A DNA stretch of 23,177 nt from Haplomitrium mnioides (lineage: Eukaryota; Marchantiophyta; Haplomitriopsida; Calobryales), in NCBI GenBank assembly GCA_049999725.1, contig JBNGIS010039235.1:1-23177 (forward strand). Direction: 5' to 3'. A model generated the notes under the pieces. The model saw only the letters and a list, made by a program, of their open reading frames with translations. It was not told the origin of the DNA and did no database searches. A program made the position numbers and the translations under genes. Below, piece after piece: positions 1 through 9,526 of the stretch (its first letter is position 1; every line of letters starts with the position of its first letter).

Positions 1-1439
1 ACTCTTCAGAAGATCTTCAAGTGTCAAGAAACTCATAGCAATGGCTTTTCTCTCTTAGGCCCATGAGACTGACATTCAATTTCCTCATTTTCCTTCACAA
101 TGCACCAGCTGCTGAAGGACACACCTCCTGATAGTAGGCTTCTTTTATATCCCTCAAACCACCAAAAACATGAAACATGAACCCTTCTGTAGCTCATCAC
201 ATTGCTGCAATAGAGGGTTTCCTCACTTTTCCCTTCCGAAGCCCAAGACCATGTCACCTCAAGGGGTGAACTAGGAGAGAAGTGGATGCATGAGTAATCA
301 GTGTCAAATGAAGGGCAAAGTCATAGCATCCAACTACGCTCTTGTGTACCATGAGATCCGTGTGTTGTTTATGGGAGCTGGATCCAAAGTTTGCTTACAG
401 CGAGTCGGTTAGGACTTGCAGAATCATTTGCTTCCCACGCTGGATACTGTCCTTCATCGCCAAGCATTATAGAAAACGATCGAGAAGATGAAACCAACGT
501 TGGAGCCACAAACGATTGGGTCGAGTGGTCTGGGGGTGGTGTTGTTTGGCTGATTGTTGCGGTGCATGAAGTTGGAGAGAGAAATTGAGAGCTTGGCGTT
601 GAGCTCCAAGACACCATTGTATGATTCAATGGGAAAGGGGTTTCTTTTTTTGATGCATTGCGTAGGTGATTGTCACACAGCTCCTGATCGATTTTGGTTT
701 TAAGTGGGCACAACAAATTTTGTACCATCCCGTTCGACATTTTTTTGTATTCCTTTAATCGGAAGCAATTCAATGTGCCCCAAAATCATGTCGATCACAT
801 GTGAACCAACACTTTGGTAGAGGAGGTTTGAGCGCTTCCGCTGCCTATGGTCATCGTAGCGCTGTCCCTCTCTATTCCTGCTGGGATAACATCGAGCGGC
901 ATGAGATCAAGCACCAAGTAGGAGAACAAGAAAGGGAAGGGGTACAAGTGTGGAATGAGCAGGATATGCGGTGAGGTAGCTGCTGTGAGCAACCGGGTGA
1001 TGATAGCATAACGGAGTATGGAGGAGTCCCAATGAATTGCAGAAAAAAGAAAATCAAGAAATCCATAAGAGAGTATGTGGTTACACGCTGATTTTTGCTT
1101 CCAATCGACACAAATCTTCTACGGTCTTGTGGAATTGAGGCAGAAAAGGGAGTTCCACAAAAAGAAAACCATAGCAGTATTGTGATTTGATCGAGCAGTC
1201 AAGTAACCTGGTGTATATCTGAGCAGAGCCATATTCTTGGAACGGAGAAGGCAAGCGATTCGCAAAGGGAAGAGACTCGGTTGAAGCTATGATGAGGATT
1301 CTATTCCTCATACCAACTGAAAAGTGGAAGAAGAGAGGTTCTTCTCTGGATAGACCTGATGGCATCGATGAGATCGTAGGAGCTATAAGAATCATGAAAG
1401 CCTGCATACAGAACTCAATCCAAACCATCCCATGGTGAA
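1..1439. other. Unrecognised region without a supported gene
   Basis: I recognise no protein family here in any frame. The longest open frame is 115 codons on the minus strand (1081-1428). A 134-codon minus frame at 369-773 overlaps a 65-codon plus frame. None shows a motif, a family-like composition or a continuation past its stops. The sequence has average base composition and no tandem structure. It is most likely old transposon DNA or intergenic sequence, but nothing seen here proves that. Confidence 0.4.
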
Positions 1440-2913
1440 TCTGAGTGATGACGTTGCTACTGTTAAAGAATCAATGAAGACTGAAGATAAAGTATTATGG
1501 GAAGGCACATAAATACATTCTGGTCATACTTTAATCTCTCATCCTTGTTATAAAAGAGATTTTATAGACAACAAAGCAGTTCACGAGTGCAAGGAGTGTG
1601 CAACACTCGTAGTCCCTCTCGTTCACAGTGGTAAGACGCATGTACCAAGCCAAAACGGTGGAAATGGGGGTGAGGTAGCGTTGAGTAGATGGGTGGGACA
1701 CGTGCATGGCATGAGATGTGTGAGGGGTGAAGGCGAGCTTAGTCTTCTACTTAAATCTGGTCACTGCGCAGAGTTACCGCTGGTGGTCTAAGAGTTAATC
1801 TAAGTGCCCCGCAGGTGTGTGGTCAACGAAGGATATCTAGTTATTGAGTAATGTATAATCGCTGAGTGGACAAAGAAGGTACAAGGGAATTCTAGGACAA
1901 AGTGTGGAGACCAAGCAACTCTGGGATATAAGGAGCATATATGTGGGGATAGGAGGCTCATGGAGATATTTTTTGCCATGATGGAACAACTCATAGTGGA
2001 GTTAGTGGAAGTTAATTGGAGTTATAGGTGGGTGTGTGAAGAATAGAAGTTAACTGGAGTTGTCGGTGGGTGTTTGAAGAAGACAGAATGGTATTTGGCA
2101 GACATAGGAGCAATTAAGGGCGAAGATATATAGAAGGAGTAGAAAATCAGTGGATGAGTGCTGAAGGCCAAACAGTACTAGAACGTAGTAGGAGTATTTA
2201 TGGACCAAGACGTAGAGGAAGGAAGAAATGGTGATTTGAAATAGAAGAGCTTGGGACAAGTGAGTTGTGAGTATGGGTACAGGAAGTTGCAGTGATGAGT
2301 CAAAGAGATCGTTGTCCGCCTGTCAAGAGGGTTTTTTGGGAGTTGAAAGGAAGAGAGAAAGAGGATGGAGAGTTGAGGATTATTGACCTAAGTGGTGGAA
2401 AAGGTTGTACACAAGAAGGATTTGGGTGGTAAGCTATTAGTGGAGAAGATACCTCAATATATCTATGGGTTCATTGCGAGGAAGGCTCTATTTCTAGTTG
2501 GTTGGCCCTGGCTTGTAGCTAAGGTAAAGAAAACATTGGAACAAAATTTATGTGTTGTGTGTTGTATGTGAGTGAAGAGTTTTTGTTTTGTTCTATTTTG
2601 TTCAGTTCAAGTGTTGGGAAGTCGAGGGGTGTTTACACTAGTCCTGACGGTTGGTATTTATGTCTATTGCTAGATCATTCATGGGAGTTTAGTGAAGGTT
2701 GTTATATGATAGGAGTATACACTTGAGGATGCTAGAACCCAAGGAGGGTTAAGACTTGAAGTATGTTGTATTGGTACCGTGTATCTATCCATTGAATAAA
2801 GTGCTATTCCAAGTTATGTAAATGTGTATGAGCTATGGTACACTTGTGAATGATATGCTCTTCCAGGTTATAACACATATAAAAAATCATACGCTAGTGT
2901 TTTATTTCAATTA
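1440..2913 (+). other. Non-coding, LTR-like promoter and leader region
   Basis: No reading frame here resembles a protein. A TATA-like box TATAAAAG lies at 1549-1556 and a poly(A)-like AATAAA at 2795-2800, with G/T-rich sequence between them. This resembles a long retrotransposon LTR or untranslated leader on the plus strand. I found no matching second copy in the window and no clear TG...CA boundary pair, so LTR status is only suggested. The gag-only retrotransposon begins directly after it. Confidence 0.3.
2008..2081. repeat. Two-copy 38-bp tandem duplication
   Basis: Copies at 2008-2043 and 2046-2081 both read GAAGTTAAYTGGAGTT followed by GGTGGGTGT and TGAAGAA. They differ at about 4 of 36 positions. 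This is a local tandem duplication inside the LTR-like non-coding stretch. Confidence 0.7.
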
Positions 2914-3204
2914 TGTTATAGGTTACTATTCTTGAGCCAAAAGACAAACCCGCATGCCAAAAGTTGATTGCAAGTCCTTAGCTGGTCTTGGAGGAAGAAG
3001 CACCCTCACGATCCATTGAGTCTTGGTGGACCTCACTACCACCACGACCAAGAGTATCCCTAGATAGCCCAATTAGTGGGAGTCCTTACCTTGTCCCAAC
3101 CCAGTGATTGAAATCTAGAAGTTAGGCATTATACTACAACCGAACCGACCAATCCAAAAAAAGCAGGGCTCCTCTCTCTATGCCCTAAACTTCAAGACCT
3201 AACA
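2914..3204 (+). repeat. 5' LTR of the gag-only element
   Basis: This 291-bp repeat aligns without gaps to 5387-5677. By eye I count about 27 differences, of which about 22 are transitions (roughly 91% identity). It starts TGTTATAGG and ends CCTAACA. The 8 bases just outside its left end (TTTCAATT at 2906-2913 with one change) also resemble the base context of the right copy, so the left boundary could be a few bases off. Confidence 0.82.
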
Positions 3205-3205
3205 A

Positions 3206-3219
3206 CGGCGCCGTTGCCG
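3206..3219 (+). promoter_or_regulatory. Retrotransposon primer-binding site (tRNA-Asp)
   Basis: The sequence CGGCGCCGTTGCCG lies one base after the 5' LTR. Plant tRNA-Asp 3' ends pair with TGGCGCCGTTGCCGGGG, the site used by Athila-like Ty3 elements. Here 13 of the first 14 positions agree, and the leading T is C. Its position against the LTR end independently supports the LTR boundary and the plus-strand orientation. Confidence 0.8.
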
Positions 3220-3715
3220 TTTTGGTGGCTCTTCTATGAGCCACAATGAGACCCCTACAACCAGCATGTCTTTTGCTGAAATGGCAAAAGCATGTGACAT
3301 GACCTTAGACCATTTCCTGTATCGCATGTGGGTGGAGACCATCGATACTCTGTGGTGGTTAGCTACTTGGATTCTGTTGGATACTCTCAGTTTTGACGAC
3401 ATAGAGCCAATTACTAGGCTTTGATCTCTATAGTAGGTAGAAGTTTTTTCTTCGTTGTGTATTTTAGTTAGTTCTTGTGGAGTCGGTTTCCTTATATCCC
3501 ATGAACTATAGTGTTTCTCTTTGATCTAGCCTAGTTCTCTTACATTCCAAATCTAAGGTGTGCCACACCTTTCTTTTGTCAATTCAATTTGTATTTGCAT
3601 GTTGGGTCAGAGGCTATGGGCTGCATGTTTCTTTTATTTTTGTGGCCAATCCCTCTTCTGGAATCTTGGAGTCTAGTCTTGAATCTTCGGGGAACACGAT
3701 TGCTTCATTGGGTGT

Positions 3716-5357
3716 ATGAAGCATCTTCCTCCACTTTCTACCTCTTCTCGATATGATAGGTACGTCTGTAGGTGTCTGCGTCCGTTGCATCCTAGGAAGA
3801 AAATTGGACTATCCAGCTCCCCCTCTCTTGTTCCCAATCAGGTCCCAATCATGGCTTTCCAGCAGCCACTACCTTCGAGATACACATGCCAAAAATCAAC
3901 TGGCCAGATGGTAGTTGACAGGGTAGATGCGGACACGCATCTGAATCATTTTCTGGCCTTAGCCGCAGCCACAAGAGATCTTGAGGATGTTCTCAAGCAT
4001 CAATTCCCAACCACATTAGATGGCAATGCCATCAATTGGTATTTCAGAGAGGCTGTTGCCATAGTTTCTTGGCTTAATCTTTGTACAGCATTTCTGGACC
4101 GTTTTTGTCTAGCATACCACTTCGATCGTGCATGGGATGATCTCTTTTGCATTCAAATGTATGCTGAAGAGTCCATTCAGGATTACANNNNNNNNNNNNN
4201 NNNNNNNNNNNNNNNNNNNNNNNNNNNNNNNNNNNNNNNNNNNNNNNNNNNNNNNNNNNNNNNNNNNNNNNNNNNNNNNNNNNNNNNGTGCATGGGATGA
4301 TCTCTTTTGCATTCGAATGTATGCTGAAGAGTCCATTCAGGATTACAGCAACATATTTAAAGTAGTTGTCAGTAAGAGAAGAACTCTCCCACCAGCAGAA
4401 GATCAAACAAAGTTCTTCATAAAAGGTCTACCGAATTCTATTCAAGAGCATATGTTGCTCCAAAATCTGCAGACCTTAGACAGAGCCATTCAAGTGGCAA
4501 CATCATATGAAAAAATGCTTTTGAGGAGAGAACGCTTCACTTCGGCCACTTCCTCTTCCCTTAGCAAGGCGCCTAGCATGAGCACCTTGAGTTGTGGTTC
4601 CTCACATGCGACCAGGACTGCTGCACCAACTCACTCGCATCAGAATCCAGCAGTTCCTACCAGATCTGATTCCTCCATTGCGTCTAACTCATGTCGAGAT
4701 GACTTTGTTGAGTTCAGAGCATAAGTCCGAAATGATATCTCAAATCTTCTTGCTGACCATATGCCAAACATGAAAATACATATGGTCCAATCTGGTGCTG
4801 GACCCAATACACAATCCCAGCCTGTCAATGTTTGGTGCAGCAAATGCAATCAGCAACATTCTTCCTTAGAGGCTTGTCCTCTGGCCATTTGGTGTGACTT
4901 GTGCCTATCATGAGACCATGAGACGGCTGTTTGTCCTATCTAGAGAAGGCTTTGAGTAGTGGAAGCTAAGTCAAGTGCTAATATCAACATGGCTGTTGTT
5001 CCTCCTCCTATAGTAGCGTTGGCTTCTTCCACCTTACCTCAAGCGGCGCCAACCGCAAGTCAAGTCTCTCTTCTTATATACCAGGCTCCTCCGGCTGCCC
5101 AACCAACACCTTATCAGCAACAGAGCTACCCACATGCAGCCACGCAACAAGGAGGCAATCCTCCACATGCTCAGTATATGCCTCATATGGGACTGACCTG
5201 TTATAATTGTTAGACTCCTAATCATCTATCGAGAGAATGCCCCCACCCACGTACAAGGCAATATTATCAGAATAGACCTCAGCCTATGTACCAGCGGCCT
5301 AATCAAGGCTACCCAAACCAACGACCTTACAACAATCGGTTTGGACATCAAGGCTAG
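3716..5357 (+). pseudogene. gag: Ty3-type retrotransposon Gag, decayed
   Basis: Gag is the structural protein that packages retrotransposon RNA in cytoplasmic particles. The frame opens at 3716; the next in-frame ATG, 3851, is an equally likely start. The Retrotrans_gag core follows, with DADTHLNHF, FPTTLDGNAINWY, TAFLDRF, YHFDRAWDDLF, MYAEESIQDY and FFIKGLPNSIQEHML. A linker then leads to Cys/His knuckles. One degenerate pair lies near 4830-4940, and a canonical CX2CX4HX4C at about 5199-5240 (CYNC...HLSREC) is broken by a TAG at 5211-5213. A Gln/Pro/Asn-rich tail ends at TAG 5355. In-frame stops sit at 4722 (TAA), 4911 (TGA), 4941 (TAG), 4953 (TGA) and 5211 (TAG), so the copy is dead. The apparent frame break at 4188-4287 comes from the assembly gap: dropping the 100 N and one 60-bp duplicate (160 bp) puts both halves in one frame. 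Arg-to-Cys changes such as RF-C-LAYHF fit CpG decay. Confidence 0.88.
4188..4287. other. 100-N assembly gap with duplicated edges
   Basis: There are exactly 100 N. The 60 bases before the gap (4128-4187) and the 60 bases after it (4288-4347) are the same sequence with one difference: CAA versus CGA in the codon after CATT. This is what an unmerged contig overlap padded with a standard 100-N gap looks like. The true sequence probably has one copy and no missing bases, because that choice also restores the gag reading frame. Confidence 0.9.
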
Positions 5358-5386
5358 AACTCTAATGCTTATTATGTTTTCAATTC

Positions 5387-5677
5387 TGTTATGGGTTACT
5401 GTTCCTTAGCCAAAAGACAAACCTGCATACCAAAAGTTGATTGCAGGTCCTTAGCCGGTCCTGAAGGAAGAAGCACCCTCACAATCCCTTGAGTCCCGGT
5501 GGACCTCACTACCACCACGACCAAGAGTATCCCTAGATAGCCCGATTAGCGGGAGTCCTTACCTTGTCCCAAGCCAGTGACTGAAATCTAGAAGTTTGGC
5601 ATTATACTATAACCGAACGGACCAATCCAGAAAAGGCAGGGCTCCTCCTCCTATGCTCTAAACTTCAAGACCTAACA
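5387..5677 (+). repeat. 3' LTR of the gag-only element
   Basis: This is the partner of 2914-3204, the same length, starting TGTTATGGG and ending CCTAACA. The base after its end begins satellite array 1. No purine-rich tract precedes it; the preceding 30 bases are AT-rich. This argues for an internal deletion next to the LTR or a degenerate polypurine tract. Confidence 0.82.
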
Positions 5678-8672
5678 ACTGGTGAGTTCAAAACATCTTG
5701 TTGCAATTGAAGTTGACTAAAAGATGAAGAGAGCCATCAATATAGCTCCTTAAACATGTACTTTGACACTATCTATGATTGATAGATGAAGAGAAGTACC
5801 AGTGAGTTTAAAACAACTTGTTGCAATTGAAGTTGACTAATGGATGAGGAGAGCTATCAGTCTAGTTCATAATACACGTACTTTGCAACCATCTATGATT
5901 AATAGATGAAGAGAAGCACCTGTGAGTTCAAAAACATCTTGTTGCAATTGAAGTTGGCTAAAAGATAAAGAGAGCTATCAATCTAGTTTGCAAATCATGT
6001 ACTTTGCAACTATCTATGATTAATAGATAAAGAGAAGTACCAGTGAGTTCAAAACATCTTGTTGCAATTGAAGTTGACTAAAAGATGAAGAGAGCTATCA
6101 ATATATATCAAAAAACATGTACTTTGTAACTATCTATGATAAATAGATGAAGAGAAGTACCTGTGAGTTCAAATCATCTTGTTGCAAATTAAAGTTGACT
6201 AAAACATGAAGAGAGTTATCAATCTTGTTCACAATACATGTACTGTGCAACTATCTATGATTAATAAATGAAGAAAAGTACCGGTGAGCTCAAAACATCT
6301 TGTTGCAATTGAAGTTGACTAATAGATGAAGAGGGCTATTAATCTAGTTCACAAATCATGCACTTTGCAACTATATATCATTCATATGTAAAGAGAAGTA
6401 CCAGTGAGCTCAAAACATCTTGTTGCAATTGAAGGTTACTAGAAGATGAAGAGAGCTATCAATATAGCTCACAAAACATGTACTTTCTAACTATCTATGA
6501 TTAATAGATGAAGAGAAGTACCAGTGAGTTTTAACATCTTGTTGCAATTGCAGTTGACTAATAGATGAAAAGAGCTATCAATCTAGTTCACAATACATGA
6601 ACTTTGCAACTATCTATGATTAATAGATGAAAAGAAGAACCGGTGAGTTCAAAATATCTTGTCACAATCGAATTTGACTAATAGATTAGAAGAGGTATTA
6701 ATCTAGTTCACAAAATGTGTACTTTGCAATTATCTATGGTTAATAGATGAATAGAAGTACTGGTGAGTTTGAAACGTCTTGTTGCATTTGAAGTTGACTA
6801 ATAGATGAATAGAGCTATTAGTGTAGTTCACAAAGCATGTATTTTGCAACTATTTATCATTGATACAGTAAAAGAAGTATCAGTGAGTTACAAACATCTT
6901 GTTGCAATTGAAGTTGACTAATAGATGAAGAGAGCTATCAATCTAGTTCACAAAACATGTATTTTGCAACTATCTATGATTAATAGATGAAGAGAAGTAC
7001 CGTTGAACTTAGAACATCTTGTTGTAGTTGAAGTTGACTAATAGATGAGGAGAGCTATGTATCTAGTTCATAAAATTTGTACTTTGCAACTATCTATGAT
7101 TAATAGATGAAGAGAAATGCCACTGAGTTTCAAACATCTTGTGGAAATTGAAGTTGACTAATAGATGAAGAGAGGTATCAATCTAGTTTACAAGACTTGT
7201 ACTTTGCAACTATCTATGATAAATAGATGAAGAGAAGTACCGAGAAGTTTAAAACATCTTGTTGCAATTGAAGTTGACTAATAGATGAAGAGAGCCATTA
7301 ATCTAGTTAACAAAACTTGTACTTTGCAACTATCTATGATAAATAGAGTAAAAAAAGTACCGGTGAGTTTAAAACATCTTCTTGCAATTGAAGTTGACTA
7401 ATAGATGAAGAGAGCTATCATGTTATTCAACAAAACAAATACTTTGAAACTATCTATTATTAAAAGATGAAGAGAAGTACGAGTGAGTTTAAAACATCTT
7501 CTTGCAATTGAAGGTTTCTTGTAGATGAAGAGAGCTATCAATCTAGTTCACTAAACATGTGCTTTGCAATTATCTATGATTATTTAGATGAAGAGAAGTA
7601 CCAATGAGTTTTGAACATCTTGTTTCAAAAAACTTGTACTTTGCATCTATTTGTCATTGATAGATGAAGAGAAGTACGAGTGAGTTTTAAACATATTGTT
7701 GCAATTGAAGTTGAGTAATAGATGAAGAAATCTTTCAATCTAGTTCACAAAACTTGTACTTTGCAATTGTATATGATTAATAGATGAAGAGAAGTACCAG
7801 TGAGTTTAAAGCATCTTGTTGCAATTGAAGATGACTAATAGTTGAAGAGAGCTATTAATCCAGTACACAAAACATGTACTTTACAACTATATATGATAAA
7901 TAGAGTAAGAGAAGTACTTGTGACTTTAAAACATCTTCTTGCACTTGAAGTTGACTAATGGATGAAGAGAGCTATCAATCTATTTCACAAAACACATACT
8001 TTGCAACTATCTATTATTAAAAGATGAAGAGAAGTACAAGTGAGTTTGAAACATCTTGTTGCAATTGAAGGTTGCTATTGATGAAGAGAGCTATCAATCT
8101 ATTACACTAAACATGCACTCTGCAACTATCTATGATTAATAGATGAAGAGAAGTATGAGTGAACTTTAAACATCTTGTTGCAATTGAAGCTCTTTAATAG
8201 ATGAAGAAAGCTATCAATCTAGTTTAGAAAACTTGTTCTTTGCAATTATCTATGATTGTAAGATGAAAAGAAGTACAAGTAAGTTTAAAACATCTTCTTG
8301 CAATTGAAGTTGACTAGTAGATGAAGAGAGATATCAATCTAGTTCACAAAACATGTACTTTGCAACTATCTATAATTAGTAGATGAAGAAAAGTACCAGT
8401 GAGTTTGAAGCATCTTGTTGCAATTGAAACTGAGTAATAGATGAAGAGAGCTATCAATCTAGTTCATAAAATTTGTACTTTGCAACTAAACATGATTAAT
8501 AAATAAAGAGGAGTATGGGGGAGTTAAAAACATCCTTTTGCAGTTGAAGTTGACTAATAGATAAAGAGAGCTATCATTCTAGTTTATAGAACTTGTACTT
8601 TGAAAATATCTATAATTAAAGATGAAGAGAAGTACCGGTGAGTTTTAAACATCTTGTTGCAATTGAAGTTGA
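5678..8672. repeat. Satellite array 1, 120-bp unit, about 25 copies
   Basis: The landmark CATCTTGTTGCAATTGAAG recurs every 120-121 bases from 5694 to about 8650. One unit runs: that landmark, GACTAATAGATGAAGAGAGC, CTATCAATCTAGTTCACAAA, ACATGTACTTTGCAACTATC, GATTAATAGATGAAGAGAAG, then TACCAGTGAGTTTAAAA. The core TAATAGATGAAGAGA occurs twice per unit, about 62 and 58 bases apart, and TTGCAA precedes both. The 120-mer therefore looks like a dimer of an older unit of about 60 bp. Copies differ by scattered changes and small indels. It starts at the LTR end with no spacer and fades after 8672. It is AT-rich, has no coding potential, and belongs to the same family as array 2. Confidence 0.95.
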
Positions 8673-8930
8673 TAAGAAGGTGAGAAATTCAACCTTGGCC
8701 TTGTTGTCCAAATCACAATGATAAGAGAGGGCCAACAAGCCCACATCAGGATGGTTGTGCAATCCCAAGATGCCATTACCCTGTACCAGGCGTCTCACAA
8801 ATGATTTTCATTTTCCGAGATGAAGGAGAGGGACATTTTTGGCAAGCATCTTCAGATGGTAAAGGAAGATGGCAAGGCAAGATTTGAAAACCCTTTTTCA
8901 TTGGTTTTCTTTCTTGACTTATTCAAAACC
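8673..8930. other. Short unique stretch, open on both strands
   Basis: This non-repetitive sequence follows array 1. The minus strand is open from about 8798 into the array and reads RRLVQGNGILGLHNHPDVGL, which looks protein-like. The plus strand is open over the same bases, with QITMIREGQQAHIRMVVQSQ. I recognise neither. One of them may be a leftover exon, possibly of the methyltransferase-like gene downstream, but nothing decides it. Confidence 0.3.
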
Positions 8931-9262
8931 CTATGCGCGCATAGACTTGAGAGTCCAAGCGTGCATGGACCTGAGGAGTCCATGCGCGCATGGACCTGGG
9001 AGTCCAAATGTGCTTGGACCTAGAAGTCCATGCTCGCTTGAACCTAGGAGTCTATGTGCGCATGTACTTGGCAGTCCAAGGGCTTGGAACTAGGAGTCCA
9101 TACATGCATAGACCTTGGAGTCCCTATGCGTTTGGAGTTGTGAGTCCATGTGCACATGGACTTGCGAGTCTTTGCGTGCCTTGGCTCACATTGTCAAGTA
9201 CTTGCGTGCTTGGACTCCCAGTTCCATGCACGCTTAGACTCCTAGGTCCATGAGCGCATAAA
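8931..9262. repeat. Cluster of GC-rich palindromes, 24-27-bp spacing
   Basis: About eleven units follow one another, each built around a palindrome. The best are CTATGCGCGCATAG (8931-8944) and the perfect 18-mer GTCCATGCGCGCATGGAC (around 8979-8996). Others are variants such as TCCATGTGCACATGGA and TCCATACATGCATAGA. Spacer text AGGAGTCCA / GGACCTAG recurs. From about 9195 the spacer appears in reverse orientation (GGACTCC, AGACTCCTAGGTCC), so the cluster changes direction internally. Each unit can form a hairpin. It lies about 265 bp upstream of the first ATG of the methyltransferase-like gene. The open frames across it come from the repeat and do not look like genes. Confidence 0.85.
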
Positions 9263-9526
9263 GTTCCAAGTAAGTTTGTCTTAGACTAAACGTTAAATAC
9301 AATTCTACTTTTTGTAAAGATTTGAAAACTTTTTGCTTAACATGTTTGATAATTTTTTTCTTTTTGTTTTTGAGTTCACTCAATATTTAGCAAACTTTGT
9401 GGTTGGCTACCCCGATACGAAGCGCGTCGAGCAAGATTTTATTAAGATGACCATTGACATCAACTGCTGAAGCCCAAGCACGGCGTCCACATTCAGTAGC
9501 TTGTGCCGCATCCTAGCGCGACAACC

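Larger units (their letters stand above)
2914..5677 (+). mobile_element. Gag-only non-autonomous LTR retrotransposon (TR-GAG type)
   Basis: Two 291-bp direct repeats (2914-3204 and 5387-5677) both start TGTTA and end TAACA, which is the TG...CA rule with short inverted ends. Directly after the left repeat comes a primer-binding site matching plant tRNA-Asp, then a leader of about 500 bp without a convincing gene, then a Ty3-type gag. Gag ends only 29 bp before the right LTR. No protease, reverse transcriptase, RNase H or integrase is present. The span is about 2.6 kb once the assembly gap and the duplicated flank are discounted. This fits the published plant class of terminal-repeat retrotransposons with a GAG domain, which depend on a partner element for enzymes. 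An internal deletion of a full element is the alternative, since I see no polypurine tract before the right LTR. The flanking 5-mers (AATTA and ACTGG) are not a target duplication. Confidence 0.8.

Noticed and set aside
1081-1428. 115-codon minus-strand frame as a gene
   Set aside because: No recognisable motif, no continuation beyond its stops and no neighbouring support; its length is compatible with chance.
5678-8672. Regular 120-bp repeats as a CRISPR-like array
   Set aside because: The units are contiguous, with no conserved short repeat separated by unique spacers, and the context is a plant genome. This is a satellite.
8820-9253. Overlapping plus-strand open frames of 67-87 codons
   Set aside because: They run through the palindrome cluster, and their residue repeats (such as SPCAHGP) only reflect the DNA repeat.
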